DNA from: Cryobacterium breve
GTDB taxonomy: Bacteria; Actinomycetota; Actinomycetes; Actinomycetales; Microbacteriaceae
DNA length: 64,000 bases
Direction: 5' to 3'
Assembly: GCF_004402375.1 (NCBI RefSeq)
Contig: NZ_SOGJ01000010.1
Location: 1-64,000 of the forward strand
Positions 32,901 through 41,312 of this stretch are shown in pieces. The position numbers and the translations under genes were made by a program. How positions within the stretch are numbered: position 1 is the first letter of the stretch; each line of letters begins with the position of its first letter. The notes beneath the pieces were generated by a model. The model worked only from the letters and a program-made list of their open reading frames with translations. It ran no database searches and was not told where the DNA came from.

Positions 32901-33859
32901 ACGGTGGCCTCAGTCGGACCGTAGGTGTTCCAGACCTCCCGGCCGCGAACGGCGAGGCGGGCGGCGAGTTCGGGCGGGCAGGCCTCGCCGCCGAAGATCA
33001 GCAGACGCACCCGTTCGAGCGATTCCTCCGGCCACAGCGCGGCGAGGGTGGGCACGGTCGACACCACGGTCACCCCATGCTTGATCAGCCACGGTCCGAG
33101 GTCGACGCCCGAACGCACGAGCGATCGAGGCGCCGAGACGAGGCAGGCGCCGTTCCGCCAGGCCAGCCACATCTCCTCGCAGGACGCGTCGAAGGCGACC
33201 GACAGTCCGGCCAGCACCCGGTCCGCGGGACCGATCGGCTCCGCCTGGAGGAACAGGTCGGCCTCGGCGTCAACGAAGGCGGCGGCCGAGCGGTGCGCCA
33301 CCGCGACCCCCTTGGGCACGCCCGTGGATCCGGAGGTGAAGATCACCCAGGCGTCGTCGTCGGGGGTGGGCATGGTGCCGATGGTGCCGGCGAGGGCCAG
33401 GTCGTCGCCGGGTGCGAGCATCCGTTCTTCGAAGATTTCAGCGTCGATGCCCTCGCGCACGTCGAAAACACCACCGGCTCCGATGACCCCCACGACCCGG
33501 GCCTCGCTGAAGACGAGCCGCGCTCGCTCCTCGGGGTCGTCGGCGTCGACCGGCACGTAGGAGGCGCCGACCAGGAGCGTCGCCAGAATGGAAAGGTACA
33601 GCTCCCGGGTTCCCGACGGGATCCGGATGCCCACAGTGTCGCCGCGACGCACCCCCCTGCGGCTGAGCTGCTCGGCCTGTTCGGTGACCAGCCGGATCAG
33701 GTCGCGATAGTTGACGGCGCCGTCCACGTCTTCCAGAGCCAGGGCGGTCGGATACCGCGCGGCAGTCATGAGCAGGATGTCCACGAGAGTGCGAGCGCGG
33801 GGGGTGCGGTCCCCGGCCTCGAGCACGTCCTGGCCGGGCTGAATCGGGGTCAGGGTCAC
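29927..33859 (-). CDS. Pls/PosA-family membrane nonribosomal peptide synthetase
   Basis: 1310 residues. Adenylation domain (about 1-510: A3 VIFTSGSTGVPKG, A5 NTYGPTEAT, A7 YRSGDLV, A10 K502), carrier domain with phosphopantetheine serine S556 (HGGGSLSA), then six predicted membrane helices in pairs alternating with three left-handed beta-helix acyltransferase-like domains. This is the architecture of epsilon-poly-L-lysine synthetase (Pls) and PosA. Specificity residues read by eye are D224 A225 E228 S267 I288 G290 T312 V320 V321 K502, which look basic-amino-acid-like. No condensation or thioesterase domain. Starts GTG with AGGAG upstream; probably makes a homo-oligomer at the membrane. Confidence 0.88.
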   Translation of the reverse strand: MTLTPIQPGQDVLEAGDRTPRARTLVDILLMTAARYPTALALEDVDGAVNYRDLIRLVTEQAEQLSRRGVRRGDTVGIRIPSGTRELYLSILATLLVGASYVPVDADDPEERARLVFSEARVVGVIGAGGVFDVREGIDAEIFEERMLAPGDDLALAGTIGTMPTPDDDAWVIFTSGSTGVPKGVAVAHRSAAAFVDAEADLFLQAEPIGPADRVLAGLSVAFDASCEEMWLAWRNGACLVSAPRSLVRSGVDLGPWLIKHGVTVVSTVPTLAALWPEESLERVRLLIFGGEACPPELAARLAVRGREVWNTYGPTEATVVACAARLDGEGPVRIGLPLAGWNLAVVDAAGARVAHGETGELIIGGVGLARYLDAAKDAEKYAPHADLGWHRAYRSGDLVRYEREGLVFVGRADDQVKLGGRRIELGEIEAALRALPGVAGAAAVVQTTPAGNQVLVGYLAQGEGAVFDRSAANIRLREELPAALVPLLHIVDELPTRTSGKVDRLALPWPLPTTGGERTDALTPTAAWLAGGWAAILGVPADDPDADFFAHGGGSLSAAQFVSTIRERFPDTRVSDIYDYPRIGSLADELDGRAPTAPSSGRTVLPVPRRSQLALTLLGVPLHVLVGARWLVYLAAANNLLSDWGGASFAPTISWWWVALGFLLFVTPPGKMAVSVVAARLLLRGVEPGNYPRGGSVHLRLWLAEQVALLSDAVSLSGAPWISYYARALGARIGTDVDLHALPPVTGMLTIGSGAAIEPETDLSGYWIDGDVLRIGSVRIGAGATVGSRSALFGGARIGAGAVIETGSAVSGPIPPGERWAGSPAARVGAAHGGWPAERPPRGRRWLTAFAAGAIVMTALPVTAVLVGALLVGVAIGDAATLADAVDRAAPATLVAVPVAGLVYAGLVLLAVRALGVGLREGYYPVRSRIGWQVWMTERILDSARTLLFPVYASLLTPIWLRLLGAKVGAGVEASTVLLIPALTTIAPAAFLADDTMVACYELGGGWLRIGPAKVGRRAFLGNSGIAGAGRTVPRNGLVAVLSSTPRKAKRGSSWLGNPPERLRRTATDVDEARTFHPPARLVTWRALWELLRIVPVIVTALIGLGVLAALEALWLLLGVGWTIALSGLVLLAAGAVAAVVTTVAKWLLIGRIDATEHPLWSSFIWRNEVSDSFVEMVARPWFAAKAAGTPALAVWLRSLGANVGHGVWCESYWLPEADLVTIGDGSTVNRGCVVQTHLFHDRIMQLDRVTLAAGATLGPHSVILPAAGIGEGATVGPASLVMRGERVPAGSVWSGNPISPWRAPPWQT

Positions 33860-34015
33860 GCAGGCTCCTCAGACGATCGCGGTGCCAGCCACCGCGAGCC
33901 ACCAGTTTAGAACCCGGAGGTAACGGCAAGGTGTCCTGCTACGTCATCATCAACGACGCATACCGCGGCCTATCGACGCCGTCGTGGTCTGCCCGGCGGC
34001 CGGTGTGCCCGGCGG

Positions 34016-34873
34016 TCAGATCAGACCGTGGCGGCGGAAGGCGTTCCAGACGCCGTCGTGCCGCACCGAGGTGGTGACCTCGTCGGCGTGGGACTTGACG
34101 GCATCCGTCGCGTTGCCCATCGCGATGCCCACGCCGCAGACCTGCAGCATCTCGATGTCGTTGCTGCTGTCGCCGATTCCGAGGGCGGATACCGCGTCGA
34201 GACCGAGCCTGTCGAGCAACTGCAGAATCGTGGAGCCCTTGTTCACGCCGTTCAGCGTCACCTCGCCACTGCCCCGACCCATGTGCGGGATGGTGCCGGT
34301 GATCACATGGAAGTCCGCGCTGAGTGCGGCCGAAACGCGATCGTACGCCCGGAGGTCACCGGCGAGGAACACCGATTTCGCGATGCCCGTGTAGCTGTAC
34401 GGTCGCACATTGGCAAACGCCTTCAGTTCCGGGTGGTCATCGGTGGCGGTGACGGATTCCGGTATAGCCCCGATTCCGGCCGCACGAACGCTGTCGGCCG
34501 CGTAGTACTCCGCGAAACGGTCGCGAACGCCGGGACTCGGGTACAGCTCGTCGAAGGACTGCAGGTAGAAGTCGTACCCTGACTCTTCGTAGAATCCGAT
34601 CATGCGTGCCACCGCCGCCGCGGGCATGGTGCGTTCGATCACGAGCTCATCGCCGATTTCCGCGAACCCGCCGCCGGAGGTGATGGTGCCGTCGAAGCCG
34701 ATGTCGCGGATCGCGGGGTAGATCTCGACCGAAGCCCGTCCGGTGCTGAGATAGACCAGATGCCCGTTGCTCCGGGCGGTGCGCACCGCTTCGACGGACG
34801 ACTCCGCGACCACTGAACCGGTGTCGAGGAGGGTGCCGTCTACGTCAACGAAGGCGATGCGGGGGGAGATCAT
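34016..34873 (-). CDS. Cof-type HAD phosphatase
   Basis: 285 residues. Motif I DVDGTLLDTGS (D9 nucleophile, D11 acid), motif II YLSTGR, motif III lysine in NKGSTI, and motif IV IGDSSNDIEML are all present; the C2-type cap lies between. Such proteins dephosphorylate small sugar or nucleotide phosphates. I begin at the ATG at 34873, with TGGAGC 5 nt upstream; the longer frame runs through the neighbouring tRNA gene and is not coding. Confidence 0.9.
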   Translation of the reverse strand: MISPRIAFVDVDGTLLDTGSVVAESSVEAVRTARSNGHLVYLSTGRASVEIYPAIRDIGFDGTITSGGGFAEIGDELVIERTMPAAAVARMIGFYEESGYDFYLQSFDELYPSPGVRDRFAEYYAADSVRAAGIGAIPESVTATDDHPELKAFANVRPYSYTGIAKSVFLAGDLRAYDRVSAALSADFHVITGTIPHMGRGSGEVTLNGVNKGSTILQLLDRLGLDAVSALGIGDSSNDIEMLQVCGVGIAMGNATDAVKSHADEVTTSVRHDGVWNAFRRHGLI

Positions 34874-34951
34874 GGTGCTCCAGACAGGTGTTCTCCGGAA
34901 CATTGCTTCATCGGAGGCGACCGGAATGGTACGAGCGGCAGTTCGTGTTGG

Positions 34952-35023
34952 TGCCCCTGGAGGGATTCGAACCCCCAACCGTTTCCTTAGGACGGAACTG
35001 CTCTTCCGTTGAGCTACAGAGGC
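34952..35023 (-). tRNA. tRNA-Arg(CCT)
   Basis: 72-nt cloverleaf on the minus strand: acceptor GCCTCTG/CAGGGGC, D-arm GCTC/GAGC, anticodon stem TTCC/GGAA and loop GTCCTAA (CCT, reading AGG), T-arm GGGGGTTCGAATCCCTC. The outermost anticodon-stem pair is a G-A mismatch. CCA is not encoded in full. Confidence 0.93.
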
Positions 35024-35093
35024 TGGCCAGCCCAGTTTAGCGGTTGTCCGCCAGCGCCGCAGCGCCGCCACCGTGCCGCGGCAGGGGTGGCGG

Positions 35094-36188
35094 TTACGCC
35101 GGCGGGTATAGGAAGAGCGGGACCTCGCTGGGCGAGACAGTGCGCGTGTGGTAGGCGTGACTGCTGTTCCAGTTGTATTCCTCGAGCACAACCGAGCCGT
35201 CGCTGTTGACGGATTGCACGTACGCAACGTGGTTGTAGTTGAACCAGGCGACCGCGCCGACGACGGGAGCGTCGCCGGTAGCCCAGCCGTGTTCGGCCCA
35301 CGCATTGGCCCAGTTGCTCGCGTTGCCGCCACTGGGCGTGAGGTTGCTCCATGTGTAGTTCCATGGGGAGCCGGTCGACCCGGCGTCGCGGTTGAGCCGC
35401 CAAGCCACGAAGTCCACGCATTCGCGATAGTAGTAGCCGAGGGGGGACAGCCCGCCGCCCTGATTGTCGGTGGCCTGGTCGAACCAGGGGTAGTCGTCGC
35501 CCTCGGCCCGAACGGTGTAGACCGCGAAGTTCGCGGATGCCGACCGGGTCACAGACGCTGCCGCCTCCTCGGCCTGCTTCGCGGAGAGCGCATCGGCGTC
35601 CCGCTGGGCCAGCTCTTCGGACGTGGTGGCCGTGAAGCCGTCCCTGGCCACGGTGATGGCGGTGACGCCACTGGCCACCGTGACGCCCTGCGCCTCGCCG
35701 GCGACCCGGGTTGAGGTGGCTGCGGCATCGCTTCCGGGCGAGAACGCGTAGGCCGGCAGGCCGGCGGTGAGGAGCATCCCCGGAATGGCGAGAAGGGTCA
35801 CCGCGATCTTCAACGGGCGTCGGATCCGCGATGTGCGCACCGGACGGCTGATGCCGCGGGGTGCCTGCGACGGAGCCACCGGGTTGAGCCGGCTGGGCCG
35901 CGCGACGAACGAGGCGACATCGATTCCCACGGCCTCAGCCCGAGGGACAGCGACCTCTACCGAGAGCAGGGTGTCCCTGCTCACCGGCGTGCTCACGGCG
36001 GTGTCGGACTGAGCCTCGGCAGCTTCACGCTGGGCCCGCAGTTCGCGGCGCGAAAGAGGGGAAATCGGGGTCTCTGGCGAACCAGGAGTGCCGGGTACGC
36101 CGGAATAGGGCAAGAGAAAATCCTCTGTGGCACCGAGATCGGGGATCGGCGCCTTCCCAACACTAGAGGACGGGAGCGGGGAAGTCAC
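35094..36188 (-). CDS. CHAP-domain peptidoglycan hydrolase, type II membrane-anchored
   Basis: 364 residues. A long cytoplasmic N-terminus (about 1-125), a hydrophobic segment (about 126-148), a linker with the 14-residue module TVARDGFTATTSEE, and a C-terminal CHAP amidase/endopeptidase domain: YRECVDFVAWR (catalytic Cys) and NHVAYVQSV (catalytic His). It probably cuts cell-wall peptide stems. The GTG at 36188 abuts GGGAGG with no spacing, so the exact start is uncertain. The repeats of a possible MtrA site lie directly upstream. The NlpC/P60 gene at 37.1-37.9 kb has the same linker module. Confidence 0.87.
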   Translation of the reverse strand: MTSPLPSSSVGKAPIPDLGATEDFLLPYSGVPGTPGSPETPISPLSRRELRAQREAAEAQSDTAVSTPVSRDTLLSVEVAVPRAEAVGIDVASFVARPSRLNPVAPSQAPRGISRPVRTSRIRRPLKIAVTLLAIPGMLLTAGLPAYAFSPGSDAAATSTRVAGEAQGVTVASGVTAITVARDGFTATTSEELAQRDADALSAKQAEEAAASVTRSASANFAVYTVRAEGDDYPWFDQATDNQGGGLSPLGYYYRECVDFVAWRLNRDAGSTGSPWNYTWSNLTPSGGNASNWANAWAEHGWATGDAPVVGAVAWFNYNHVAYVQSVNSDGSVVLEEYNWNSSHAYHTRTVSPSEVPLFLYPPA

Positions 36189-36195
36189 CCTCCCG

Positions 36196-36222
36196 CGTTA
36201 CATTTCCGTTACATCCGTCACA
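36196..36222 (-). promoter_or_regulatory. possible MtrA binding site before the CHAP gene
   Basis: On the minus strand TGTAACG occurs twice, 11 bp apart (36207-36213 and 36196-36202), preceded by the related TGTGACG (36216-36222). Direct GTAAC repeats one helical turn apart resemble the recognition sequence of the response regulator MtrA, which controls cell-wall hydrolase genes in Actinobacteria. It lies 8-34 nt before the start codon. Confidence 0.4.
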
Positions 36223-36230
36223 TTCACAGA

Positions 36231-36728
36231 TCAGGCGGCCGGCGCCAGGAATTCATCCCACTGCGGCAGCGGACGTTCAGCCCCGCGAACCACCCAGGTG
36301 GTCCCCGCCGGCAGCCCCGGGTGGAACAAAAGATTCCACCCCATCTCGGCGGGCGTGCGGTCGCTTTTGAGGTTATTGCACCGCAGGCAACAGGCCACGA
36401 GGTTGTCCCAGGTGTCCCGACCCCCGCGGGAACGAGGCTGTACGTGGTCGATCGTGCTCGCCGATTTGCCGCAGTACCCGCAGCGGTGTTCGTCGCGGCG
36501 CAGCACCCCGCGTCGGCTGACGGGCATGGCACGGGACCGCGGGATGCGCACGTAGCGCGTGAGCAGGATGACGCTGGGTCGATCCCAGGACCCGGAGGCG
36601 GCACAGATCGGATGCCCCGAGTCGGCCTGCACGATCGTCGCCTTGTGATTCATGACCAGCACGAGTGCCCGTTTGAAGGACACCACGGCGAGGGGCTCGT
36701 AGCCCGCGTTGAGGACCAGTGTGCGCAT
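36231..36728 (-). CDS. HNH endonuclease
   Basis: 165 residues. An N-terminal domain (MRTLVLNAGYEPLAVV...) and a C-terminal HNH nuclease: CGYCG, ATIDHVQPRSRGG (catalytic His), DTWDNLVACCLRCNNLKSD. This is the standalone HNH protein common in actinobacteria and cyanobacteria, of unknown role; DNA nicking or repair is possible. ATG at 36728 with AAAGGGA upstream; the longer frame to 36791 is not conserved-looking. Ends 43 bp upstream of the CHAP gene. Confidence 0.9.
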   Translation of the reverse strand: MRTLVLNAGYEPLAVVSFKRALVLVMNHKATIVQADSGHPICAASGSWDRPSVILLTRYVRIPRSRAMPVSRRGVLRRDEHRCGYCGKSASTIDHVQPRSRGGRDTWDNLVACCLRCNNLKSDRTPAEMGWNLLFHPGLPAGTTWVVRGAERPLPQWDEFLAPAA

Positions 36729-37074
36729 GCGTTCCCTTTCGAAAAGGGCTGGACGGCTTCCAGCCATTCGAACTACGACGGTCGGCAACAAGGGAGCGAA
36801 CAGGGAACAAAAAAAGGCGCCGTCACAATGACAACGCCCGACAGGCCACGCAACGTGCTCGACACGCGCAACTCAGATTTGCTCGACTGATCCGCCGCAA
36901 CGCGAAGCGGCAGCGCACATCCATGGTGTGGATCGTGCGCCGCTCGCGCATTGGCTCTCCCGAAAACTCGCAGAACATCAGAGCATCAGGTTAACCCAGA
37001 TTCGGCACCCCGCGAAGCGTGGGGCGCCGAATCGGGCGGGTGTTACGAAACATTCACATTCGGATCGGTCGGGC
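36729..37074. other. 346-bp gene-free region
   Basis: Leader of the HNH gene and 3' region of the NlpC/P60 gene. It holds one strong hairpin (36999-37033). A 20-codon plus-strand frame from the ATG at 36828 (ends NVLDTRNSDLLD) has no supporting signal. No RNA family recognised. Confidence 0.6.
36999..37033 (-). terminator. 3' hairpin of the NlpC/P60 gene
   Basis: A 15-bp inverted repeat with two mismatches (arms 36999-37013 and 37019-37033), 42 nt beyond the NlpC/P60 stop codon. No T-run follows. Confidence 0.6.
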
Positions 37075-37917
37075 TCAGATGCCGAGGCGAACGATCGTGT
37101 ACGAGCTGGTCCAGATCGGCTGCACCCGCACCGACGCACCCTCATACGGCGCGTGCAGGATATTGCCGTCGCCAGCGTAGAACCCGTCGTGGCCGTCCAT
37201 GATGACCAGGTCCCCCGGCTGCGCCTCTGACACGGGAATCTGGGTGCCCGCGGAGCCCTGCCCGGTCGAGGAATGCGGCAGTGAAATGCCGAATTGAGCG
37301 TAGACGTACATGATGAATCCGGAGCAGTCGAAGCCCGCCGGGGTGGCCCCGCCGTAGACATACGGAACGCCCTCGTACTGCATGGCGACGCTGAAAACGG
37401 ATGCGAGGTCGAAACTCGGGTAGGCGGGCGCAGCCAGGTAGTCCGCCGTGGACGGCCCGGAATAGGAGGCGGCGTACGTCGTCATTGCGGCGGCCGCCTC
37501 CTGCCGGCGTTCCTCGGCGGCGACAGCCTCGGCGGCGGCTGTAGCCGCGGCCGAGGCCGCAGCGGCCAGTTCCTCGGGCGTCGTGGCCGTGAACCCGTCC
37601 CGGGCGACACTGACGGTCGCCGCCTGGGCCGCGACCGCCACGGACTGCGCGCCCGATTGGGTCAACGCGGTCGTGGCGGTGGCACCGTGATCGCCTTCGG
37701 AGGGGGCGAACGCATAGGCAGGGATCGCCATGGTCGCGACCAGTCCGCCGGCGAGGGTCATGAACACGATGTTCGCCACCGCGCCACGACGACGGGACCG
37801 TTTCGCGGAACGAGGCGGTGACGCTCGATAGTGACTGAGCTCCGCGTGCTGCGAACCGATTGTGATGGAAGCCGAGTTCGGGGCTCGACGGGACAGCTTG
37901 TTTCCTGATGCAGCCAA
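37075..37917 (-). CDS. NlpC/P60 peptidoglycan endopeptidase
   Basis: 280 residues from a TTG start. Cationic N-terminus, membrane segment (about 45-68), a linker with SVARDGFTATTPEELA and an Ala/Glu coiled region, then an NlpC/P60 domain: GFDCSGFIMYVY (catalytic Cys), DGHDGFYAGDG (catalytic His) and HAPYEG. It cleaves D-Glu to diaminopimelate-type bonds in wall peptides. Start: GGAGGT lies 8 nt before the TTG at 37917, whereas the upstream GTG at 37935 would place that sequence inside the gene; I prefer TTG. Companion of the CHAP hydrolase. Confidence 0.87.
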   Translation of the reverse strand: MAASGNKLSRRAPNSASITIGSQHAELSHYRASPPRSAKRSRRRGAVANIVFMTLAGGLVATMAIPAYAFAPSEGDHGATATTALTQSGAQSVAVAAQAATVSVARDGFTATTPEELAAAASAAATAAAEAVAAEERRQEAAAAMTTYAASYSGPSTADYLAAPAYPSFDLASVFSVAMQYEGVPYVYGGATPAGFDCSGFIMYVYAQFGISLPHSSTGQGSAGTQIPVSEAQPGDLVIMDGHDGFYAGDGNILHAPYEGASVRVQPIWTSSYTIVRLGI

Positions 37918-38163
37918 AGTGTTTACCTCCGGCACCTCGACAACACTAGGGAGTTGCCCCGTCCACTGCGCTCATCGCGGGTGAGAAACCGGAGCAAGAG
38001 ACGGGAGTTAAAGGCGTCTTGATCCGTGCCCGTCGACCGGAATCTGGCCTGTGGGACGATTCCACGCTACGTGACAGTCGGTCGTTTGTCACTCAAAACG
38101 CGGTTTTTCCTAACATATTGATAACGAAAACGTGGTCGGCCCGCGCAGTCGGTCGACGAGCGA

Positions 38164-38871
38164 TCAGGCGGATGACGACGGCGTGGCCACGAAGATATGG
38201 CCGGCGACCTCACCCGGCAGTTCCAGCCCGTCGGTGAAGCCGTTCACCTGCACGCGCACGTAGGACCCCACGGCGGAGAAGACCCCGGCGGCACCCGGGA
38301 TTACCCCCGCGCCCTTCAGCTGGGCCAGTAATTCGGGGTCAACCTGCACCGGTTCGCCCAGTCGGCGCACCACGGCCGTGACCGGGGCGCCGGCGCCGGC
38401 GACAAGGTCGACCAGGCTGGTGACTCCCGCCATGAAGGCCATGGCCGGTGAATCGCCGAGCTCATCGAGCCCCGGAATCGGGTTGCCGTACGGCGATTCG
38501 GTGGGGTGGCCGAGGATTTCCAGGATTTTCCGCTCGACGCGCTCGCTCATCACATGCTCCCAGCGGCATGCCTCGTCATGCACGAACTCCCATTCGAGGC
38601 CGATCACGTCGCTGAGCAGGCGTTCGGCCAGCCGGTGCTTGCGCATCACGTGCACGGCTTTACTGCGCCCGTCCACGGTCAGCTCGAGGTGGCGGTCGCC
38701 GGAGACAACCACCAGCCCGTCCCGTTCCATGCGCGCCACCGTTTGGGAGACCGTGGGTCCGGAATGCCCGAGGCGCTCGGAGATGCGCGCTCGAAGGGGC
38801 ACGATGTCCTCCTCCTCGAGGTCCAGGATCGTGCGGAGGTACATTTCGGTGGTGTCGATCAGATCCGTCAT
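38164..38871 (-). CDS. DtxR/IdeR-type metal-dependent repressor
   Basis: 235 residues. N-terminal winged helix (TVSQTVARMERDGLV recognition helix), dimerisation/metal domain with MRKHRLAERLL, FVHDEACRWEHVMSE (the CxxEH metal site) and VERKILEILGHPTESPYGNPIP, and a C-terminal SH3-like domain. Metal ligands of both sites are present, so it should respond to Fe(II) or Mn(II). Divergent from serC. The only iron-uptake genes in the window are the remnants at 4.3-4.8 kb. Confidence 0.93.
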   Translation of the reverse strand: MTDLIDTTEMYLRTILDLEEEDIVPLRARISERLGHSGPTVSQTVARMERDGLVVVSGDRHLELTVDGRSKAVHVMRKHRLAERLLSDVIGLEWEFVHDEACRWEHVMSERVERKILEILGHPTESPYGNPIPGLDELGDSPAMAFMAGVTSLVDLVAGAGAPVTAVVRRLGEPVQVDPELLAQLKGAGVIPGAAGVFSAVGSYVRVQVNGFTDGLELPGEVAGHIFVATPSSSA

Positions 38872-38932
38872 GTCCAGCTTTCCTCTCGGCTCTCCACGTA
38901 CTGCCCAACCTTATCGCCGTGACAGCGGCCAT

Positions 38933-38938
38933 TAGAAT
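38933..38938 (+). promoter_or_regulatory. -10 hexamer TAGAAT, leaderless start
   Basis: TAGAAT ends 6 nt before the ATG of serC; no Shine-Dalgarno sequence. Confidence 0.5.
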
Positions 38939-38944
38939 CGCCGT

Positions 38945-40063
38945 ATGTCGAACCTGATAATTCCCCCGGAACTTCTGCCTGCTGATGGACGTTTTGGCTG
39001 CGGCCCTTCGAAAGTCCGTCAAGAACAACTCGATCACCTCATTAAATTCGGTACGAGCATCATTGGCACCTCCCATCGCCAAGCACCCGTTAAAAACTTG
39101 GTCGGGCGCGTGCGCACCGGCCTCGCGGATCTGCTCCGCGCTCCCGACGGTTATGAAGTAGTCATCGGCAACGGCGGGTCCACCGCGTTCTGGGATGCCG
39201 CCGCGTTCTCCCTTATCCTCCGACGCAGCCAGAACCTCGTCTTCGGCGAGTTCGGAGGCAAGTTCGCCGCCGCCGCGGCCGCTCCGTTCCTCGAAACGCC
39301 CGATGTGATCAAGGCTCCGGCCGGCTCGCGCAGCGAGTTCGTCGTGACCGAAGGCGTCGACGTCTACGCCTGGCCCCAGAACGAGACCTCGACGGGTGTC
39401 ATGGCACCGGTCACCCGTGTGGTCGCCGACCCCGGCGCCCTGACCGTGATCGACGCCACCAGCGCGGCGGCCGGCATCGACTACGAGGCCGACCAGGCGG
39501 ATGTCTACTACTTCGCACCGCAGAAGAACCTCGCCTCCGACGGCGGACTTTGGATGGCCCTCTTCTCCCCGGCCGCGATCGACCGGGTGGAGCAGATCGC
39601 TGCGAGCGGTCGTTACATCCCCGAGTTCCTCAGCCTCAAGAACGCGATCGACAACTCGCGCCTCAACCAGACCCTGAATACCCCGGCCGTGGCCACCCTC
39701 CTGCTGATCGAGAACCAGCTGGACTGGATCAACGACAACGGCGGCCTGGCCTGGGCGTCCGCTCGCACCCGTGACTCGTCATCCGTTCTCTACGACTGGG
39801 CCGAAAGCGTCTCGTTCGCGACGCCGTATGTCGTCAATCCGGAGCACCGGTCACAGGTGGTCGCGACGATCGACTTCGACGACGCGATCGACGCCGCCGC
39901 CGTGGCCAAAACGCTGCGCGCCAACGGGATCTCCGACACCGAGCCCTACCGCAAGCTCGGTCGCAACCAGTTGCGCGTGGCCACGTTCACCGCGATCGAA
40001 CCCGACGACGTGCGCCAGCTGGTTGCGTCCATCGAGTTCGTGGTGCAGAACCTGGGCAAGTAG
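38945..40063 (+). CDS. serC: phosphoserine aminotransferase
   Basis: 372 residues. PLP-dependent transamination of 3-phosphohydroxypyruvate to phosphoserine in serine synthesis. N-terminal GRFGCGPSKVRQEQL, IGTSHRQAPV, the conserved GNGGSTAFWDAA, the PLP lysine in YYFAPQKNLASDGG and a C-terminal TEPYRKLGRNQLRVATF motif; this is the actinobacterial/mycobacterial type. Leaderless start. Followed 6 bp later by the DUF2530 gene. Confidence 0.96.
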   Translation: MSNLIIPPELLPADGRFGCGPSKVRQEQLDHLIKFGTSIIGTSHRQAPVKNLVGRVRTGLADLLRAPDGYEVVIGNGGSTAFWDAAAFSLILRRSQNLVFGEFGGKFAAAAAAPFLETPDVIKAPAGSRSEFVVTEGVDVYAWPQNETSTGVMAPVTRVVADPGALTVIDATSAAAGIDYEADQADVYYFAPQKNLASDGGLWMALFSPAAIDRVEQIAASGRYIPEFLSLKNAIDNSRLNQTLNTPAVATLLLIENQLDWINDNGGLAWASARTRDSSSVLYDWAESVSFATPYVVNPEHRSQVVATIDFDDAIDAAAVAKTLRANGISDTEPYRKLGRNQLRVATFTAIEPDDVRQLVASIEFVVQNLGK

Positions 40064-40165
40064 CTCGGCATGCGGTTCTGGCTGAAGGACAGTGAGCGTC
40101 GGCCAGACCCGCTGCCGGCCCGCACGGATGCCCGCATGGCTTTCCTTGCGGGCTCCGCCGCCTGG

Positions 40166-40838
<673 letters not shown>

Positions 40839-40846
<8 letters not shown>

Positions 40847-41219
40847 CGAGTTCCTCGGCTACCTTGCGCAGCACTGCCGCGATCTTGTGGCTGTGGGCGC
40901 TGTCGGGGTAGCGGCCGCGGCGCAGGCTCGCACCGATTCCGTCGAGCAACTTCACGAGGTCCTCGATGATGATGGCCATGTCGTCGGCCGGCTTGCGGCT
41001 GAGTTTGACCAGGCTCGGCGGCGCCTCGAGAACGCGAACGGACAACGCCTGGGCGCCCCGCTTACCGTCGGCAATACCGAATTCGAGCTTCGTTCCCGCC
41101 TTGACCGTGACGCCGGCGGGCAGTGCAGAAGCGTGGAGAAAGACCTCATGGCCCTCGTCGGAAGTGATGAAGCCGAAACCCTTCTCCTCGTCGTAGAACT
41201 TGACCTTGCCGGTGGGCAT
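40839..41219 (-). CDS. cold-shock protein with long C-terminal extension
   Basis: 126 residues. N-terminal cold-shock domain ([20 protein letters not shown], then VFLHAS: RNP1 and RNP2 motifs), followed by a helical extension (about 68-126) absent from 67-residue Csp proteins. Single-stranded nucleic-acid binding. ATG at 41219; the longer frame is not coding. Overlaps the DUF3027 gene by 8 nt. A second, standard Csp is at 54.1 kb. Confidence 0.9.
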
Positions 41220-41299
41220 CTGGACCTCGCTGAATTCCGGGCGCGCGGAATGCGCGCCAACCAGACCCAGCCTATTCGGTCCTACCGGTTCCCGCCCCG

Positions 41300-41305
41300 T
41301 ATCCT
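41300..41305 (+). promoter_or_regulatory. -10 hexamer TATCCT, leaderless start
   Basis: TATCCT ends 7 nt before the GTG at 41313; one of the clearest examples in the window. Confidence 0.5.
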
Positions 41306-41312
41306 TGGGTCT

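Noticed and set aside
37918-38163. c-di-AMP (ydaO) riboswitch upstream of the NlpC/P60 gene
   Set aside because: Such hydrolase genes often have one in Actinobacteria, but I could not find the conserved ydaO sequence blocks in this leader.
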